From: Candidatus Saccharimonadota bacterium
Lineage (GTDB): Bacteria > Patescibacteriota > Saccharimonadia > Saccharimonadales > Saccharimonadaceae
Assembly: GCA_017619315.1 (NCBI GenBank)
Contig: JAFZSN010000001.1
Coordinates: 79,979 to 143,978 of the forward strand
Length of the DNA stretch: 64,000 nucleotides
Reading direction: 5' to 3'
The notes beneath the pieces are model-generated. The model was given only the letters and a program-made list of their open reading frames with translations. It was not told where the DNA came from and did not search any database. Numbering within the stretch: the stretch's first letter is position 1; each line of letters starts with the position of its first letter. Below, one piece after another: positions 42,766-49,806 of the stretch. The translations under genes and the position numbers were made by a program.

Positions 42766-43541
42766 TGCGAAACGGATCAGGCGCCGAACATATCCCTACC
42801 ATCATTATCTTAGGCCCAACTGGCTCCGGCAAAACCGGAGTCAGTATAGAGCTCGCCAAGGCCTTAAACGGCGAGATTATCTCCGCTGACTCCCGTGCGA
42901 TATATAAGGGTATGGATATCGGCACCGCCAAACCCACAAAAGAAGAGCAGAGCAGCGTCCCCCATTACGGCCTCGATCTAGTCGAACCAGGCGAGAGGTT
43001 CACTGTTGCAGACTGGAAAACCTACGCTGAGGATAAGATCAAAGATATTAGGTCTCGCGGCAAAGTCCCGATCGTAGTGGGCGGCACCGGCCTTTACATT
43101 GATGCATTAATCTATGACTACAAATTTAAAGGCCCGACCGGCCACAAGATTGGCGATATTGAACAAAAATCCTGTTCAGACCGCAAAGATATCAAAGGTG
43201 ACTATTTAATCATTGGCATCAAATGCAAGACGGAAGACTTGAGAACTAGGCTAAAGAAGCGTATCGACAAAATGTTCTGCCAAGATTTATACGACGAGCT
43301 AAACTCACTTGTTCAGAAATATGGCTGGGGTAGCGGCGCCATGAAGAGCGATATCTACGAATACGCCTGGAAATATCTTGAGGGCGAACTCACCTTGGAA
43401 GAAGCCAAAGAGAAATGCTTCTACGAAGATTGGCACCTCGCCAAGCGTCAAATGACCTGGTTTAAGAGGAACACCCAAATAGAATGGATGGAGCTGGAAA
43501 AAGTTTATTCATACGTCACAAAAAAGTATCGAGCAGGTTAA
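42765..43541 (+). CDS. miaA: tRNA dimethylallyltransferase
   Basis: Adds the isopentenyl group to A37 of tRNAs reading U-initial codons. Walker A is ILGPTGSGKTGVSIELA; SADSRAIYKGMDIGTAKPT, HYGLDLVEP and VVGGTGLYIDALI follow, and AKRQMTWFKRN is near the end. It has 258 residues against about 310, with the central insertion domain shortened. The start overlaps the thrS stop (TAATG). Confidence 0.93.
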   Translation: MRNGSGAEHIPTIIILGPTGSGKTGVSIELAKALNGEIISADSRAIYKGMDIGTAKPTKEEQSSVPHYGLDLVEPGERFTVADWKTYAEDKIKDIRSRGKVPIVVGGTGLYIDALIYDYKFKGPTGHKIGDIEQKSCSDRKDIKGDYLIIGIKCKTEDLRTRLKKRIDKMFCQDLYDELNSLVQKYGWGSGAMKSDIYEYAWKYLEGELTLEEAKEKCFYEDWHLAKRQMTWFKRNTQIEWMELEKVYSYVTKKYRAG

Positions 43542-43596
43542 ATCTACTAAATTTAATTCCGATATTTATTAAAATCGTGCTACAATAATATACAGA

Positions 43597-44202
43597 ATGA
43601 CCAAAGTTGCTAACACTCCAACAGAAAAATTGTTTGGTTCTAAGACTAGGGCCAAATTGTTGAAGTTATTCTTTGAAAATCCCGAGAAATCCTTCTATGT
43701 CCGAGAGATGACAAGGGTAATAGACGAGCAGATCAACTCGGTCCGTAGAGAACTATTGAACCTCGAAAGTATCGGCATCATCAAAAACGATACTTTTGAC
43801 AACAAAATCTATTACTCGGCCAATAATAAACATCCATTTTGTCGTCCACTCACGGAAATCTTTTCCAAAAAAATTAATACACTGAGCGACCAAGATATCC
43901 GCGAGACCACATGGGAAGAATATTGCCGTCCGGTCAAGAAATACCTGAAGGGCCTTATTGTCACCAATCGTTTGCCAGGCCAAGAAGGTGTCGACCTTCT
44001 CATCATCGGCAACGATAAGACCAAGAAGCTTACCCGTTGGGCCGAAGTCATAGAGAAGAAACAGGGCAAACCAATCAATTATGTAATTATGACGCCCGAC
44101 GACTTTGTTTATCGTAAGAGCGTCCAAGACCGTTTCCTCGGCGATGTTCTCGAGATGGAAATAACTGAAATCATTGACCCAGATAAAATAATCAAAGAAT
44201 AG
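43597..44202 (+). CDS. Winged-helix regulator with C-terminal nucleotidyltransferase-like domain
   Basis: A 201-residue protein. Residues 10-75 form a winged helix (LFGSKTRAKLLKLFFENPEKSFYVREMTRVIDEQINSVRRELLNLESIGII), followed by a region like degenerate MNT/nucleotidyltransferase folds in such regulators (YLKGLIVTNRLPGQEGVDLLIIGND..INYVIMTPDDF). Acidic catalytic residues are not clear. The promoter is GTGC-TACAAT (43581-43586), 10 bases before the ATG. It is followed within 7 bases by the MBL-like gene, so it may regulate the downstream operon. Confidence 0.65.
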   Translation: MTKVANTPTEKLFGSKTRAKLLKLFFENPEKSFYVREMTRVIDEQINSVRRELLNLESIGIIKNDTFDNKIYYSANNKHPFCRPLTEIFSKKINTLSDQDIRETTWEEYCRPVKKYLKGLIVTNRLPGQEGVDLLIIGNDKTKKLTRWAEVIEKKQGKPINYVIMTPDDFVYRKSVQDRFLGDVLEMEITEIIDPDKIIKE

Positions 44203-44209
44203 GAGCAAA

Positions 44210-44656
44210 ATGTTTGAACTAGAAAGCAAAAACCAAGACGAAATCATTGTCTCTACCAAGAGTACTACGGTAAAGTTTAATATTGCCGATGCTACGATCG
44301 ACGCTAACCTCCCTGTTGGCAAAATCGAAGGCCCAGGCGAATTCGAAATTGGTGATGTCTCCATTCGTGGCATTTTGACCGAAAGCAAGAAAACCATCTA
44401 CGATGTCGAAATTGGCGGCATCCACACTGGGATCATCGGTGGGATCGAAGAGAATCTTGATGATATCGTGGCTGACATCCTCTGTACTTCCTCTATTCGC
44501 GCCATTCGTGAAATCGAACCAAAACTAATCGTCTCTATGGGCAATGTCGATGCTATGGTCTCCGATCTGAAGCTCACCGCCCGCACCGAGAAGAAATTGA
44601 AAGTAAAGAATCTCGACAGCCTCCCTGCTACTAAAGAGGTGGTCGTTCTAACATGA
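44210..44656 (+). CDS. Metallo-beta-lactamase-fold fragment without metal ligands
   Basis: A 148-residue protein with AGGAG before the ATG. GKIEGPGEFEIGDVSIRGI resembles the GPGEYEVKGVxIxGI segment of UlaG-like MBL proteins found in CPR genomes. The HxHxDH metal motif is absent, so it is not expected to hydrolyse substrate. It overlaps the M50 protease gene by 4 bases (ATGA). Confidence 0.55.
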   Translation: MFELESKNQDEIIVSTKSTTVKFNIADATIDANLPVGKIEGPGEFEIGDVSIRGILTESKKTIYDVEIGGIHTGIIGGIEENLDDIVADILCTSSIRAIREIEPKLIVSMGNVDAMVSDLKLTARTEKKLKVKNLDSLPATKEVVVLT

Positions 44657-45297
44657 ACCTAGACTTTGGATCTATCCTTATAATTCTAATCATCATCGTG
44701 GGATCCGTGATTCTTCACGAACTGTCGCATGGCTTGGTTGCATATTGGCTTGGTGATCGTACTGCAAAAGAAGCCGGTCGCCTCTCCTTGAACCCGTTAA
44801 AACATATCGACCCCTTCATGTCTATCCTTGTGCCAGTGATACTGTATATGCTAAAGGCGCCAGTTTTTGGCGGCGCCAAACCAGTCCCTATCAATAAATA
44901 TAATCTAAAAGGCCGGGAATGGGGAATGGCACTCGTAGCTTTTGCGGGGCCGTTTACTAATCTTTTAATTGCATTTATATCATTTGTAATTGGCCATTTT
45001 ACAGGACTAATATATGGAACGTGTGGTCAGCTACCTGAATTTATCTTCTCCGAGCTGGTGTTCGTAAATCTTGGTTTTACAATATTCAACATTATTCCAA
45101 TCCCACCGCTAGACGGCTCCAGGATCCTTTACGCTATTTCGCCGGACTTCGTTCGCGACATCCTCTCCACTATTGAGCCGTATGGGTTTATTGTCGTCTA
45201 TCTCCTCATAGTTATCCTCGGCCAGGTCTTTTCAAATGTTATGATCGGTGCTACAAACGCTATCCTATCTGCCTTCTATTTTATTGTTGGTGCCTGA
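44653..45297 (+). CDS. M50-family site-2-type intramembrane protease
   Basis: A 214-residue, multi-pass protein. The zinc motif HELSHG is in the first membrane segment (residues 22-27), followed by RLSLNPLKHIDPF. The third ligand Asp lies in NIIPIPPLDGSRIL. It cleaves substrates within the membrane; the target is unknown. Its overlap with the MBL-like gene and closeness to the winged-helix regulator suggest one small operon. Confidence 0.88.
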   Translation: MNLDFGSILIILIIIVGSVILHELSHGLVAYWLGDRTAKEAGRLSLNPLKHIDPFMSILVPVILYMLKAPVFGGAKPVPINKYNLKGREWGMALVAFAGPFTNLLIAFISFVIGHFTGLIYGTCGQLPEFIFSELVFVNLGFTIFNIIPIPPLDGSRILYAISPDFVRDILSTIEPYGFIVVYLLIVILGQVFSNVMIGATNAILSAFYFIVGA

Positions 45298-45314
45298 TAT
45301 GTTATAATAAAAGT

Positions 45315-45443
45315 AGCCCTGTTGGCGACATGATTTTCCTGAATAATCATGTTATAGGGATTTCGTGGCTTACACCCGTGGGTGTATCGCATAAGATCTT
45401 ACCCACCTTGTATATATTACGGGGAAAACAGGCTGGCAGGGTC
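45315..45443 (+). ncRNA. Structured RNA, leader or independent ncRNA
   Basis: TGT-TATAAT (45303-45308) should start an RNA near 45315. It can fold with closing stem CCCTG/CAGGG, an internal hairpin ACATGATT/AATCATGT and hairpin TACACCC/GGGTGTA. Competing pairings exist: CCTGTT with AACAGG, and GTGGGT with ACCCAC. No U-run terminator separates it from the Nudix-RNase H gene 17 bases later. It could be a riboswitch-like leader or a 6S-like RNA; no known family is recognised with confidence. Confidence 0.4.
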
Positions 45444-45459
45444 CAAGAAAAAGGCGGGC

Positions 45460-46311
45460 ATGAAACAAAGAATACGCGTAGTTGGAATAATTAGAAATTC
45501 AGAGGGGGTTTTAGTTTTTAAACGCAACCGGGGTCGTAGTGAGTCGCCGGTTTTTTGGGAGCTTCCTACCGGTAAGATTAAATTCGGTGAACAACCCGAA
45601 GAGGCGATGGCTCGCTCTCTTGCCGAATACACTGGGCTTGTTGCCTCATCGATCAGATTAAAAGATGCCATTACTTTCTTGGCCCCAGAGGGCTCCAGCC
45701 AACTCAGTAATTTATATATAGTATATGAACTCGGCGTCGACGGTGACGCTAAACCAGAGCCAAGAGACAGATATACTGCCTATAAGTATATTAAAGATTT
45801 CGCGAACTCCGGTGTTCACCTTAACGAGACTAGCCTCTCTGTAATTGACATCGAAGGGGAGAAGACCACCTCTGACCACAACTATCACCGTGACACCGCG
45901 AACGGCGTCACCATCAATGTCGACGGTGCTTCGCGCGGCAACCCGGGTCCGGCAGGGATTGGTTATATTATCTACGATGAAAGAGGGCAGCTTATTGAAA
46001 AAGGCGGAGAGTTTATCGGTTTTTCTACTTCTCGGATGGCAGAGTATCATGCTATGCGTAAAGGTGTTGAACGTGCCATCGAACTGGGGTATAAGACCGT
46101 CAGATTTATCTCGGACAACCTAATGGTGGTAAACCAACTTTCAGGCATCTTCACTGTTAAGAATCGTGACATCATGCCAATCTACAGGGATATCAAGAAA
46201 AAGCTCGACCAATTCGAGGCAGTTTCCTTTACTCATGTTCCGCGCTCGCAGAATGCAGCGGCTGATTCAGAGGCAAATCAAGCTATCGACAACATCCTAA
46301 AAAAATCGTAA
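45460..46311 (+). CDS. Fusion of a Nudix-like domain with ribonuclease HI
   Basis: A 283-residue protein. Residues 1-140 are Nudix-like (VVGIIRNSEGVLVFKRN, ELPTGKIKFGEQPEEAMARSLAEYTGLV). The Nudix box should read REUxEExGU but here is RSLAEYTGL, losing two of the catalytic acids. Residues 148-283 are an RNase HI domain with all four acidic residues: TINVDGASRGNPGP (Asp), AEYHAMRKGVE (Glu), FISDNLMVV (Asp) and NAAADSEANQAID (Asp). It probably removes RNA from RNA-DNA hybrids; the Nudix part may bind a nucleotide. The start at 45460 follows AAGGCGGG. Confidence 0.8.
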   Translation: MKQRIRVVGIIRNSEGVLVFKRNRGRSESPVFWELPTGKIKFGEQPEEAMARSLAEYTGLVASSIRLKDAITFLAPEGSSQLSNLYIVYELGVDGDAKPEPRDRYTAYKYIKDFANSGVHLNETSLSVIDIEGEKTTSDHNYHRDTANGVTINVDGASRGNPGPAGIGYIIYDERGQLIEKGGEFIGFSTSRMAEYHAMRKGVERAIELGYKTVRFISDNLMVVNQLSGIFTVKNRDIMPIYRDIKKKLDQFEAVSFTHVPRSQNAAADSEANQAIDNILKKS

Positions 46312-46324
46312 CAGAGGTAGGGCA

Positions 46325-46353
46325 TTGACATCCACCCCAGGAAGTGGTATAAT
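46325..46353 (+). promoter_or_regulatory. Consensus sigma70 promoter of the RimK cluster
   Basis: TTGACA (46325-46330), 17-base spacer, TATAAT (46348-46353); both hexamers are perfect. The ATG is 9 bases further, leaving at most a very short leader. Confidence 0.85.
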
Positions 46354-46362
46354 AATTAAATT

Positions 46363-46914
46363 ATGTTGTGTCACAACGATTCAAAGAAGCTAGATGTCAT
46401 TGGCTCTACTGAGCGTATTACTGTTGCTGGAATCAAAAATGTCCCGGCCAAGATTGACACCGGTGCCGATTCATCCTCTATCTGGGCGAGTCATATTCGT
46501 GTGACCAAGGATGGCGTCCTTCGGTTTAGGCTATTTGGCGAGGGGAGCCCATATTACACCGGCAAAGACTATGAGCGTACGGACTTTAAGGTCACCGTTG
46601 TCCGTAGCTCTTTCGGACATGAGCAAATACGCTACCGTACCCATCTTAGGACTACTCTTGGCGGTCGCACCATCAGAGTTCTTTTTAATTTGTCAGATCG
46701 TAGCAATAATAACTACCCTGTCCTGATCGGTCGTCGTACTATTTCGCGAAAATTCATCGTGGATGTTTCTAAAAACCATACCAGAATCCGCTCCAAAAGT
46801 CCGAAAACGAAACTAGCCCAGAAATATTTGGAAAAAGATCCATATAAGTTTCATAAAAAATATGTTAAAAATAATACTAACGGTAATATAAAACTAGAAC
46901 AGAAAGGAGAATAG
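46363..46914 (+). CDS. Retropepsin-like aspartic protease (RimB/Zn-protease family)
   Basis: A 183-residue protein. VPAKIDTGADSSSIWASHI is the Asp-Thr-Gly active site of the ATP-dependent-protease-like family that accompanies RimK; VLFNLSDRSNNNYPVLIGRRTISRKFIVDV is the second conserved block. The tail is Lys-rich. It ends two bases before the RimK gene and shares the consensus promoter. A role in trimming poly-glutamate tails made by RimK is known for relatives and inferred here. Confidence 0.8.
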   Translation: MLCHNDSKKLDVIGSTERITVAGIKNVPAKIDTGADSSSIWASHIRVTKDGVLRFRLFGEGSPYYTGKDYERTDFKVTVVRSSFGHEQIRYRTHLRTTLGGRTIRVLFNLSDRSNNNYPVLIGRRTISRKFIVDVSKNHTRIRSKSPKTKLAQKYLEKDPYKFHKKYVKNNTNGNIKLEQKGE

Positions 46915-46915
46915 C

Positions 46916-47824
46916 ATGAACCTCGCAATCCTATCAAACGGCAACGCCAACTATTCCACCAAACGTCTCGTAGAAGAGGCCGAGAAACGCGGCCACAAGG
47001 TTAAAGTTATTAAGTATAAAAACTGCTACCTTTCTCTAGACGACAAACACCCAGACGTATATTACAAGGGGAAAAAGCTCGAAAAATTTGATGCTATTTT
47101 GCCGCGCATCTCTAATAGCATGACCAAATACGGCTGTGCCGTGGTTCGCCAGTTCGAAATGCAGGGTGTCTATACTCCGACCACCTCTGTGGCTATCACC
47201 CGTGCTCGCGATAAATTGCGCGCCTCTCAGATTCTAGCCAAATACGACGTTGATACCCCAAAGACCTTAGTATCACGAAATACTTCTGATATCGATGATT
47301 TGTTGGAGCAAATTGGCCTCCCTGTAATTATCAAGTTGGCCTCTGGCACTCATGGTAATGGCGTGATCCTTGCTGACACTCGTAAAGCTGCAAGATCCGC
47401 TCTTCAAGCTTTCTACCTCTATAATGAAGACGGCACCAACATCTTACTCCAGGAGTTTATCAAGGAATCGGCTGGTACCGATATCCGTGCTTTCGTGGTA
47501 GGCGGCCGCGTAGTGGCCTCCATGAAGAGGGAATCGCTCGACGACGATTTCCGCTCTAATTTACATAAAGGTGGCCTCGGTGTTCCGATTAAGTTGACCG
47601 ACGAAGAGAAGAAAATGGCAGTCAAAGCCGCCAAGGCTATGGGGCTCCACATTTGCGGCGTTGATCTTATGCGCTCCTCTCGTGGTCCATTGGTCCTCGA
47701 GGTAAATGCTTCGCCAGGCTTTGGTATTGAAAAAGTCACCCGCCGCGACGTCGCCTCTAAGATTATTGAGTATATCGAACACAATGCTCACCGCCGCAAC
47801 GGTAAAGATCGAATTGGCGCTTAA
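46916..47824 (+). CDS. rimK: RimK-family ATP-grasp ligase
   Basis: A 302-residue protein matching RimK: MNLAILSNGNANYSTKRLVEEAEKRGHKV, DAILPRISNSMTKYG, ATP-grasp IIKLASGTHGNGVILA, GTDIRAFVVGGRVVASMKRES and LEVNASPGFGIEKVT. Such enzymes add glutamate to the C-terminus of ribosomal protein S6 or similar acceptors. AAAGGAG precedes the start. The pair with the retropepsin-like gene is conserved in many bacteria. Confidence 0.9.
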   Translation: MNLAILSNGNANYSTKRLVEEAEKRGHKVKVIKYKNCYLSLDDKHPDVYYKGKKLEKFDAILPRISNSMTKYGCAVVRQFEMQGVYTPTTSVAITRARDKLRASQILAKYDVDTPKTLVSRNTSDIDDLLEQIGLPVIIKLASGTHGNGVILADTRKAARSALQAFYLYNEDGTNILLQEFIKESAGTDIRAFVVGGRVVASMKRESLDDDFRSNLHKGGLGVPIKLTDEEKKMAVKAAKAMGLHICGVDLMRSSRGPLVLEVNASPGFGIEKVTRRDVASKIIEYIEHNAHRRNGKDRIGA

Positions 47825-47889
47825 AGAAAGGCTCTCATCAAGACCTGTGCCTGGGGCTGTCTTTTCCATACGCCTCATGGTATAATATA

Positions 47890-48222
47890 GGGGAGCCCAA
47901 AAGACAATCGCTTGCAAAAGAGGAAAGTCCGGGCAACATCGAGCAAGGTAGTCGCTAACAGCGACCGTCCGCAAGGATAGGGAAAGTACCACAGAGACAA
48001 TACCGCCTTTCTAGGCAAGGGTGAAAAGAGTGGGGTAAGAGCCCACAGCGCCTCGTAGCGATACGGGGCGGAGGCAAACCCTACCTGTTGCAAGGAGTGC
48101 TATCAGCCCCTGCTCGGGGACGCACGTTTACCGCTAGAGCGCTGTAGCAATGCGGCGTCGAGATAGATGATTGTCAGTTATACCTACGGTGTAACTACAG
48201 AACCCGGCTTAATGAAGGCTCA
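47890..48222 (+). ncRNA. rnpB: RNase P RNA
   Basis: The catalytic RNA of tRNA 5' maturation. Universal parts are clear: GAGGAAAGTCCGGGC near the 5' end, a P4-forming ACAGAACCCGGCTTA near the 3' end, and the closing pair GAGCC/GGCTC. ATGG-TATAAT (47881-47886) is the promoter. The length is about 333 nt. Confidence 0.95.
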
Positions 48223-48227
48223 ATATC

Positions 48228-48255
48228 AAAAAACCACCCGAAAGGGTGGCTTTTT
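48228..48255. terminator. Terminator after rnpB, shared with rpmB
   Basis: AAAAAACCACCC-GAAA-GGGTGGCTTTTT; A and T tracts on the two sides let it work for rnpB and for the convergent rpmB operon. Confidence 0.88.
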
Positions 48256-48269
48256 GATTATCAAATATA

Positions 48270-48497
48270 TTATTTATTCGCTTTTTTCTCAGCTCTAGCT
48301 TTTGGACTTTCAATCAAACCTTTTTTCTTCAAAGTCCTAAGTGCTGAAGCAGAAACGTTGCATTTGATCTTTTGGCCATTGATTACCAAAGTTCTCTTGC
48401 TTACATTTGGCTTGAAAACCTTGCGTGTATGTCTCTGGGAGAACGATACGTTGTGGCCATACATCTTGCCTTTTCCAGTAATTTCACAAATCGCCAT
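48270..48497 (-). CDS. rpmB: 50S ribosomal protein bL28
   Basis: A 75-residue basic protein: MAICEITGKGKMYGHNVSFSQRHTRKVFKPN is the L28 signature, SASALRTLKKKGLIE the end. It starts one base after rplT and has a Lys-rich tail. Confidence 0.94.
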   Translation of the reverse strand: MAICEITGKGKMYGHNVSFSQRHTRKVFKPNVSKRTLVINGQKIKCNVSASALRTLKKKGLIESPKARAEKKANK

Positions 48498-48498
48498 C

Positions 48499-48846
48499 TT
48501 ATTTCTCCTTTACCGTATTTACAATTGCTTTAAATGCTTCAGGATTATTAACAGCGAGGTCAGCTAGTACCTTACGATCGAGTGAAATATTCTTAGCTTT
48601 CATACCAGCGATTAGCTGAGAGTACGAAAGGCCAAGTTCACGGGAAGCGTTGTTGATACGAGTGATCCAGATTGCGCGTAGATCGCGTTTGCGGTTACGG
48701 CGGTCTCTGTAGCTATACTGTAAAGCTTTGATGACACCCTGCTTACCGAGTCTATAGCTACGACGGCGGTAATGCTGCATGCCTTTAGTCTTGTTTAGCA
48801 GCTTCTTATGCTTTGCATGTGCTGCAACACCTCTTTTAACTCTCAT
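48499..48846 (-). CDS. rplT: 50S ribosomal protein bL20
   Basis: A 115-residue protein typical of L20: [73 protein letters not shown]. It is two bases downstream of rpmI in the standard infC-rpmI-rplT order. Confidence 0.97.
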   Translation of the reverse strand: MRVKRGVAAHAKHKKLLNKTKGMQHYRRRSYRLGKQGVIKALQYSYRDRRNRKRDLRAIWITRINNASRELGLSYSQLIAGMKAKNISLDRKVLADLAVNNPEAFKAIVNTVKEK

Positions 48847-48848
48847 AA

Positions 48849-49043
48849 CTAAACCCCCAATGCTTTCTTAATATTCTTGTTGATTTTGCCATTGACGGTA
48901 GCAGCAGTTTTCATGTTGCGCTTCCTGGCTTTAGATTTCTTTGCGAGAATATGATTCCCGAATGCACGCTCACGGACTAGCTTACCAGAACCGGTAATCT
49001 TAATCCTCTTAGCGGTGCCTTTATGCGTCTTTAGTTTCGGCAT
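48849..49043 (-). CDS. rpmI: 50S ribosomal protein bL35
   Basis: A 64-residue basic protein: [51 protein letters not shown] precedes the ATG. The 97 bases between it and infC hold no gene. Confidence 0.96.
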   Translation of the reverse strand: MPKLKTHKGTAKRIKITGSGKLVRERAFGNHILAKKSKARKRNMKTAATVNGKINKNIKKALGV

Positions 49044-49140
49044 AATGTTTTCCTTTGATTATGATTAATATTATTTCCCCCATAACGTACCACCAGGGAA
49101 CCGTGGAAGTAGGAAAATACTTCTTCCGAATTCGATCTGG

Positions 49141-49659
49141 TTATTTCTTGCGAACTTGTACAGACAAGTTCCGTCCGCTCATCTGTTGCTTACCTTCAGT
49201 GACGACGTCTTCGCCAAGTAAACCTATGACTTTACCAAGTAGATCGTTGCCTAGCTCCTTGTGAGCCATCTCGCGACCCTTAAATACGATCATGATTTTT
49301 ACTCGGTCACCGTCATCTAGGAAAGCACGCATCTTGCGGACTTTGATGTTAAGGTCGTTATCTGAAATTTTGAGGCCAATCTTCATCTGCTTGAGCTCGG
49401 CTTGCTTTTCGCGCGCCTTCTTGCGATTCTTGGCTTCTTCTTTCATCTTTTGATACTGGTATTTACCCCAGTCAATGATTTTAACGACCGGCGGATTGGC
49501 ATTAGCAGCAATCTCCACTAAATCCACTCCCTGTTCCTTCGCGAGAAGTTGGGCATCGCGACTCGACATAATGCCAAGCTGCTCCCCATCAGAACCAATT
49601 ACGCGCACCTCGGGATAGCGAATTTCTCCATTCAACCGGGTACGTGATGTATTTTTTAT
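49141..49659 (-). CDS. infC: Translation initiation factor IF-3, probable AUA start
   Basis: Residues match IF-3 from end to end: LNGEIRYPEVRVIGSDGEQLGIMSSRDA, DLVEIAANANPPVVKIIDWGKYQYQ, then the C-domain (KQMKIGLKISDNDL..RAFLDDGDRVKIMIVFKGRE). No in-frame ATG precedes LNGEIR. AAAGGA (49670-49665) sits 5 bases before ATA (49659-49657), which gives (M)KNTSRTRLNGEIR, the expected N-terminus. The alternative start is TTG at 49635, which has no ribosome site and would cut off part of the conserved start. E. coli infC uses AUU for IF-3 feedback; an AUA start could work in the same way. Confidence 0.9.
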   Translation of the reverse strand: MKNTSRTRLNGEIRYPEVRVIGSDGEQLGIMSSRDAQLLAKEQGVDLVEIAANANPPVVKIIDWGKYQYQKMKEEAKNRKKAREKQAELKQMKIGLKISDNDLNIKVRKMRAFLDDGDRVKIMIVFKGREMAHKELGNDLLGKVIGLLGEDVVTEGKQQMSGRNLSVQVRKK

Positions 49660-49695
49660 GATATTCCTTTCTTCTCTTGAATTAACCTGTTAGTA

Positions 49696-49724
49696 ATTAT
49701 AACAAAGTTAAAGGAAAAAAGCAA
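49696..49724 (-). promoter_or_regulatory. infC operon promoter
   Basis: On the minus strand TTGCTT (49724-49719), 17-base spacer, TATAAT (49701-49696), with TGT before the -10; about 30 bases before the infC ribosome site. Confidence 0.75.
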
Positions 49725-49806
49725 GGGATTTGCCCGGCATTTTAAGCATTTATGGCCCCAGTTATGTCCATAGCTACGAGTAGCTTGAAAAACTCGGCCA
49801 TAACAT

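Noticed and set aside
43753-44397. A 214-residue minus-strand ORF over the winged-helix and MBL-like genes
   Set aside because: Both plus-strand genes are supported by ribosome sites and family patterns; this frame has neither.
45315-45443. Second T-box or a signal recognition particle RNA
   Set aside because: No TGGNACC bulge motif and no GGAAG..AGCAGCC SRP core can be seen.
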